From: Actinomadura sp. WMMA1423
Lineage (GTDB): Bacteria > Actinomycetota > Actinomycetes > Streptosporangiales > Streptosporangiaceae
Direction of reading: 5' to 3'
NCBI RefSeq assembly: GCF_006547145.1
Contig: NZ_CP041244.1
Location: 7,626,001-7,690,000 of the forward strand
DNA: 64,000 nt
Under the pieces are notes generated by a model. The model saw only the letters and a list, made by a program, of their open reading frames with translations. It did not search any database and was not told the origin of the DNA. The translations under genes were made by a program, and so were the position numbers. This document shows positions 58,966-64,000 of the stretch, piece by piece; position 1 is the first letter of the stretch, and each line of letters opens with the position of its first letter.

Positions 58966-61101
58966 TTGAGCACCGAGACGTCCGTCCCGCATCCCCGCGT
59001 GTCAGGGGTGGAGGGGCAGCCCATGGATGCGTCCGACGCCGCGCTGTACGCGACCTTGCTGAAGGAAGGCCCCGAAGGCCTGGCCTTCTTCGACCGTGAG
59101 CTGCGATGCCGCCGGGCGAACGACGCCCTCGCGGCCTTGCTGGGCGTGCGCGTGCGCGACCTCCAGCAGCGCCGGCCCTCGGAGGTGATGCCCGAGGCCC
59201 TGGCGGCGGCGTTCGAGACGGCGCTCCGGAAGGTGATCGCCGAGGACCGCCCGGTGAGCGGCCTCGAGGTCGTCGTCCCGGCGCGGACGCAGGAGGCCTC
59301 CGGTGAGGCGTCCGGCGTCGCCACCGCCGTCGAGGAGCGCATCCTGGCGTGCACGTGGCTGCCCGCCAAGGACGGCGGCGACGAGCGGCCGGGCGTCGTC
59401 CTGACCGCCCTGGACGTGACCGAGCGGCGCAGGGCCGAGGAGGTCATCCGCCGCAAGGAGCAGCGCTACCGCTCCCTCGTGGAGGCCAGCGCCCAGGTGG
59501 TGTGGGTCGCCGCTCCGGCCGGCGGCGTGATCGACGACGCGCCCGAGTGGCGCGCGATCACCGGCCAGACGCCCGACGACTACGCGGTCGGCGGCTGGCT
59601 GTCGGTCGTCCACCCGGAGGACCGCCCGCGCATCGAGGCGCACTGGCGCGACTGCGTGGAGGAGAACCGCGTCTTCGAGACCAACTACCGGATCCGCACC
59701 AAGAGCGGCACCTACCGGCACTTCGACGTCAGGGCCGTGCCCATCTGGCAGGGCGACGCGGTGATCGAGTGGGTCGGCGCCAACACCGACGTCACGGGGC
59801 AGCGCGAGGCCGAGGAGATGCGCGGCCGGCTGACCGAGCAGCTGTCGGCGGCGGCGCTGCGCACGGCGCGCCTCCAGCAGGCCACCTCCATGCTCGCCGA
59901 GGCCCTGACCGTCTCCCAGGTCGTCCAGGTCATCACCGAGGTCGGCCGGTCCGCGATCGGCGCCGACTACTCCGCCGTCGCGCTGCTGGACGACGACAAG
60001 CTGCGGCTCAGCATCGTGGCCCCGTCCCAGCCGGGGTCCGAGGGCGAGACGCAGCCGCCGTCCCGCGACGGGATCAAGGTCAGCGACCAGACCGTGATGT
60101 CGGTGGCGGTGCGCGAGAGCCGGCCGTTCCTGGCCGAGCATCCCGACAGCCTGCGCCTGCAACTGGGCCACGGCGAGCGCGACCTGTTCGCCCAGCACAC
60201 CGAGGAGCGCGCGTGGGTGGGCCTGCCGCTGCTCGCGGCCGGTGCCCCGATCGGCGCGCTCCGCTTCTCGTTCACCCGCCCCAGGGAGATCACCGAGGAG
60301 GAGAGGGTCTTCCTGGAGGCGCTCGCGGGCCAGTGCGCGCTGGCCGTGGAGCGGGCCCTGCTGTTCGAGCGCGAGCACCGGACCGCCGAGGAGCTCCAGC
60401 GCAGCCTCCTGCCGAGCGGCCTGCCGCAGTTGCCGGGAATGGTGCTGGCCGCCCGCTACAACCCCGCGACGCGCCACGTGCAGGTGGGCGGCGACTGGTA
60501 CGACGTCTTCCGCCTCGCCGACAACCGGCTCGCCGTGGCGTGCGGCGACGTCATGGGCAAGGGCGTCCTCGCCGCGGCCGGAATGGGCCGCGTCCGCAAC
60601 GCCCTGCGCGCCCTCGCGCTGAACGACCCGCGTCCCGCCGCCGTCCTGGCCGGGCTCGACCGGCTGTTCAGCGCCACCGAGGACGAGGAGCAGTTCACCA
60701 CCGTCGTCTACGCGGTGATCGATCCCGAGACCGGGCAGGGGGAGCTCAGCAACGCGGGCCATCCCCCGGCCCTCCTGATCTCGCCCGACACGCCCGCGCG
60801 CGTGAGCACGCGGGAGCCGGGGACGCCCCTCGGCTGGCCGAGCCAACGACAGCAGACAAGTTTTTCCATCGAGACCGGCAACACTGTGGTCTTCTATTCC
60901 GATGGACTTGTGGAGAACCGTAGGCGTGGGGTGGACGCCGGGCTGGAGGAGCTTGTCGCCGTGGCGGCGGACGCCCCACCTGAAGTGGTAGGAGATCCCG
61001 AGAGACTCGTCGACTTCCTGGTCGATCGGATGCTTGCCGGGTATGAGCAGGTAGACGATGTGACCGTGCTTGCCCTGCACGTCCCGCCCAAATCCGAGTG
61101 A
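58966..61101 (+). CDS. PAS-PAS-GAF-SpoIIE (PP2C) phosphatase
   Basis: A 711-residue sensor phosphatase from TTG 58966; GGAGG at 58953-58957 decides this start over ATG 58924. Two PAS domains (about residues 20-140 and 150-275), a GAF domain (about 300-450) and a SpoIIE-type PP2C phosphatase (about 460-705) are in order. Metal-binding and catalytic motifs GGDWYDVF, CGDVMGKG, SNAGHPP and VVFYSDGL are present. Such proteins dephosphorylate anti-sigma-factor antagonists in response to signals. No anti-sigma or antagonist gene adjoins; the next gene is the primary sigma factor. Confidence 0.88.
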   Translation: MSTETSVPHPRVSGVEGQPMDASDAALYATLLKEGPEGLAFFDRELRCRRANDALAALLGVRVRDLQQRRPSEVMPEALAAAFETALRKVIAEDRPVSGLEVVVPARTQEASGEASGVATAVEERILACTWLPAKDGGDERPGVVLTALDVTERRRAEEVIRRKEQRYRSLVEASAQVVWVAAPAGGVIDDAPEWRAITGQTPDDYAVGGWLSVVHPEDRPRIEAHWRDCVEENRVFETNYRIRTKSGTYRHFDVRAVPIWQGDAVIEWVGANTDVTGQREAEEMRGRLTEQLSAAALRTARLQQATSMLAEALTVSQVVQVITEVGRSAIGADYSAVALLDDDKLRLSIVAPSQPGSEGETQPPSRDGIKVSDQTVMSVAVRESRPFLAEHPDSLRLQLGHGERDLFAQHTEERAWVGLPLLAAGAPIGALRFSFTRPREITEEERVFLEALAGQCALAVERALLFEREHRTAEELQRSLLPSGLPQLPGMVLAARYNPATRHVQVGGDWYDVFRLADNRLAVACGDVMGKGVLAAAGMGRVRNALRALALNDPRPAAVLAGLDRLFSATEDEEQFTTVVYAVIDPETGQGELSNAGHPPALLISPDTPARVSTREPGTPLGWPSQRQQTSFSIETGNTVVFYSDGLVENRRRGVDAGLEELVAVAADAPPEVVGDPERLVDFLVDRMLAGYEQVDDVTVLALHVPPKSE

Positions 61102-61354
61102 ACCCCGCCGAAGTCGGCGCCGAGACGGTCCCGCACGTTCGAAGGACCGCCCCACGCCCTCTAAGGTGGAGTGTTACCGGGTAGGACTCCAAGGCGGAAT
61201 GCGCAGCAGTGCCAGAATGCTTGACCCAGAGAGAGCGGGTACGCTGCGGTCCCGCACCGGGAGGTCCGCTCCGTGTGTGGTCCCACCCAGTGTGAGGCCG
61301 AGCCCGTCAGGGCACTTGGGTCAACCAAGCCACACGTTCGTTCGAGAGGTATTT

Positions 61355-63022
<1,668 letters not shown>

Positions 63023-63046
63023 CCGGCCGCACCACCGCCCGACGCG

Positions 63047-63071
63047 AGGGCCCCGGCAAAGCCGGGGCCCT
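63047..63071 (+). terminator. Intrinsic terminator of the sigma factor gene
   Basis: A perfect 11-bp stem AGGGCCCCGGC/GCCGGGGCCCT encloses AAA, 24 bp after the stop codon. Confidence 0.85.
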
Positions 63072-63189
63072 GCCGCGTGGCGCGAGCATGCGGGGAGCGT
63101 GTCACTTGCCGCGAGCCTGCCGCGCCTCGGAATCCTGCCGCGAGCGTGTCGGGTCGTGAGAGGCCGGCGCTGGCCGAGGGGCGTGCGGG

Positions 63190-63933
63190 TCAGTCGTGGA
63201 GGATGACGTCGAGGTTCGTGCCGTTCAACTCGACGGTGTGGCCGAGGTCGGCCACGGCCTTCAGGAGGCCCTCGGGAGTGCGCGGCGCGGCGCCCGCCTT
63301 GATGAGGTCGTGGGCGATGCGTCCGCGCGTGGCCTTGGCCATGTGGCTGACGACGGTCCGCTTGGCGACGCCGTCCGCGAGCCGCTCCCTGAACACCCGC
63401 ACGGCGACCGCGGGCGCGGGCGCCTTCCACACCGAGGCGTACGGTCCGGACCTCATGTCGACGACCAGGTCGTCGTCCAGGAGGAGCGCCTTGCGCATCG
63501 CCGGGCGCCACGAGGCCCCCAGCCCTCCTCCGGGAGGCAGCGACACGCCCATGGCCAGCCGGTAGGGCGGGACGCGGTCGGTGAGCCTCAGCGCGCCCCA
63601 CAGCCCCGAGAACACGATGATCTGCCGGGCCGCGGCCTCGGCGTCCAGATCGGCGAGGTCGAGGTTGTCGTAGAGGACGCCGGTGTAGAGCCGTGCCGCG
63701 GGCATGGTCGGTGCCTTGCGCACGGCCCTGTTGCGGGCGATGGCCTCGTCGGCCTGGCCGGGCGGCAGTCCGAGCACCTCGGCCGCGTCGGCGCGCCGGC
63801 AGGCCTTCGCCAGGGCCGAGAGAACGCGCTTGCGCGCCGGGTTCAGCCCGGGAAAGCTCAGCGAGGCGAGATCGAGGGGAGGCCCGTCCCCCTCGGCGGC
63901 CTTCTTCTCCGACGGCGGCAGCAGGATGTGCAC
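63190..63933 (-). CDS. yaaA: YaaA family protein (DUF328)
   Basis: A 247-residue protein with the family start MHILLPPSEKK and conserved internal segments LYTGVLYDNLDL, FSGLWGALRLTD and VVSHMAKATRG. YaaA lowers free iron and limits hydrogen peroxide damage in E. coli; biochemical function is DNA-binding-like and not settled. It converges with the sigma gene and is divergent from a possible gene at the window edge. Confidence 0.88.
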   Translation of the reverse strand: MHILLPPSEKKAAEGDGPPLDLASLSFPGLNPARKRVLSALAKACRRADAAEVLGLPPGQADEAIARNRAVRKAPTMPAARLYTGVLYDNLDLADLDAEAAARQIIVFSGLWGALRLTDRVPPYRLAMGVSLPPGGGLGASWRPAMRKALLLDDDLVVDMRSGPYASVWKAPAPAVAVRVFRERLADGVAKRTVVSHMAKATRGRIAHDLIKAGAAPRTPEGLLKAVADLGHTVELNGTNLDVILHD

Positions 63934-63956
63934 GATTCTCCCGAAAGCGGTGACAG

Positions 63957-64000
63957 ATGGCGCGGTCCCTCGAGAGCCGGTTGGGCGAGCTGGTCGCCGA
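63957..64000 (+). CDS. Possible start of a gene running off the window
   Basis: ATG 63957 opens a frame to the end of the window (MARSLESRLGELVA). It is divergent from yaaA with a 23-bp gap. Too short to identify; no strong ribosome site. Confidence 0.3.
   Translation, partial: MARSLESRLGELVA

Noticed and set aside
61221..61245. TTGACC and TACGCT as a promoter for the primary sigma gene
   Set aside because: The spacer is only 13 bp, too short for a standard sigma-70 promoter, so it was not listed.

Overview
The window is high-GC actinobacterial DNA. The nrdR-nrdJ pair beside lexA, the many GTG/TTG starts and probable leaderless starts, the SpoIIE-type phosphatase, a primary sigma factor with a long acidic and alanine/lysine-rich N terminus, and a two-gene operon for 10-methyl branched fatty acids all fit a mycelial actinomycete. 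I would guess Actinomadura or another member of the Thermomonosporaceae, but this is inferred from gene content, not from a marker gene comparison. No rRNA, tRNA, insertion sequence, prophage or CRISPR array was recognised.

Layout. 1-2.7 kb: a two-gene operon (flavin reductase, then SAM methyltransferase) that probably makes 10-methyl fatty acids. 2.7-15.6 kb: mostly single metabolic genes with their own regulators: cupin/DUF4267/TetR, a Sel1-DUF6882 protein, GMC oxidoreductase, epoxide-hydrolase-like enzyme, class III aminotransferase, cytochrome P450, SDR/XRE pair, acyl-CoA ligase and a zinc-ribbon protein. 15.6-23.7 kb is core: leuS with a Leu-codon leader peptide and hairpins, then lexA, a LysM protein, nrdR and nrdJ (class II, B12-dependent ribonucleotide reductase), with candidate LexA and NrdR boxes.

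23.7-39.8 kb is accessory and regulator-rich. It has three HxlR regulators (one beside a frameshifted LLM oxidoreductase, one beside a QorA-like oxidoreductase, one beside a carboxymuconolactone decarboxylase family protein), a class A beta-lactamase-like exported protein, a LysR regulator, a decarboxylase-family/hydrolase fusion, a pirin, a lipoate ligase and a TetR-controlled MFS exporter. Two long non-coding blocks (33.8-34.6 and 35.6-36.35 kb) are low-complexity and change from C-rich to G/T-rich along their length.

39.8-56 kb holds the least understood material. It includes a protein with two TerD domains joined by GQY repeats, a membrane-anchored protein with two CbxX-type AAA+ domains, and a minus-strand run of four genes (two TY-Chap/SseB-like paralogues with Pro-rich linkers, a large unknown protein and a 122-residue partner overlapping its neighbour by 4 nt). 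The run leads directly into the 5-oxoprolinase operon pxpABC. RNase HII, an HhH protein, an AlkZ-like glycosylase and a histidine phosphatase sit among them. 56-64 kb has an exported molybdoenzyme with its cytochrome b, an HhH-GPD protein, a PAS-PAS-GAF-SpoIIE phosphatase, the primary sigma factor gene and yaaA.

The best candidate for an undescribed system is the 50.0-55.9 kb run, possibly working with the tandem AAA+ and TerD proteins. That functional link is an inference from domain content and proximity.
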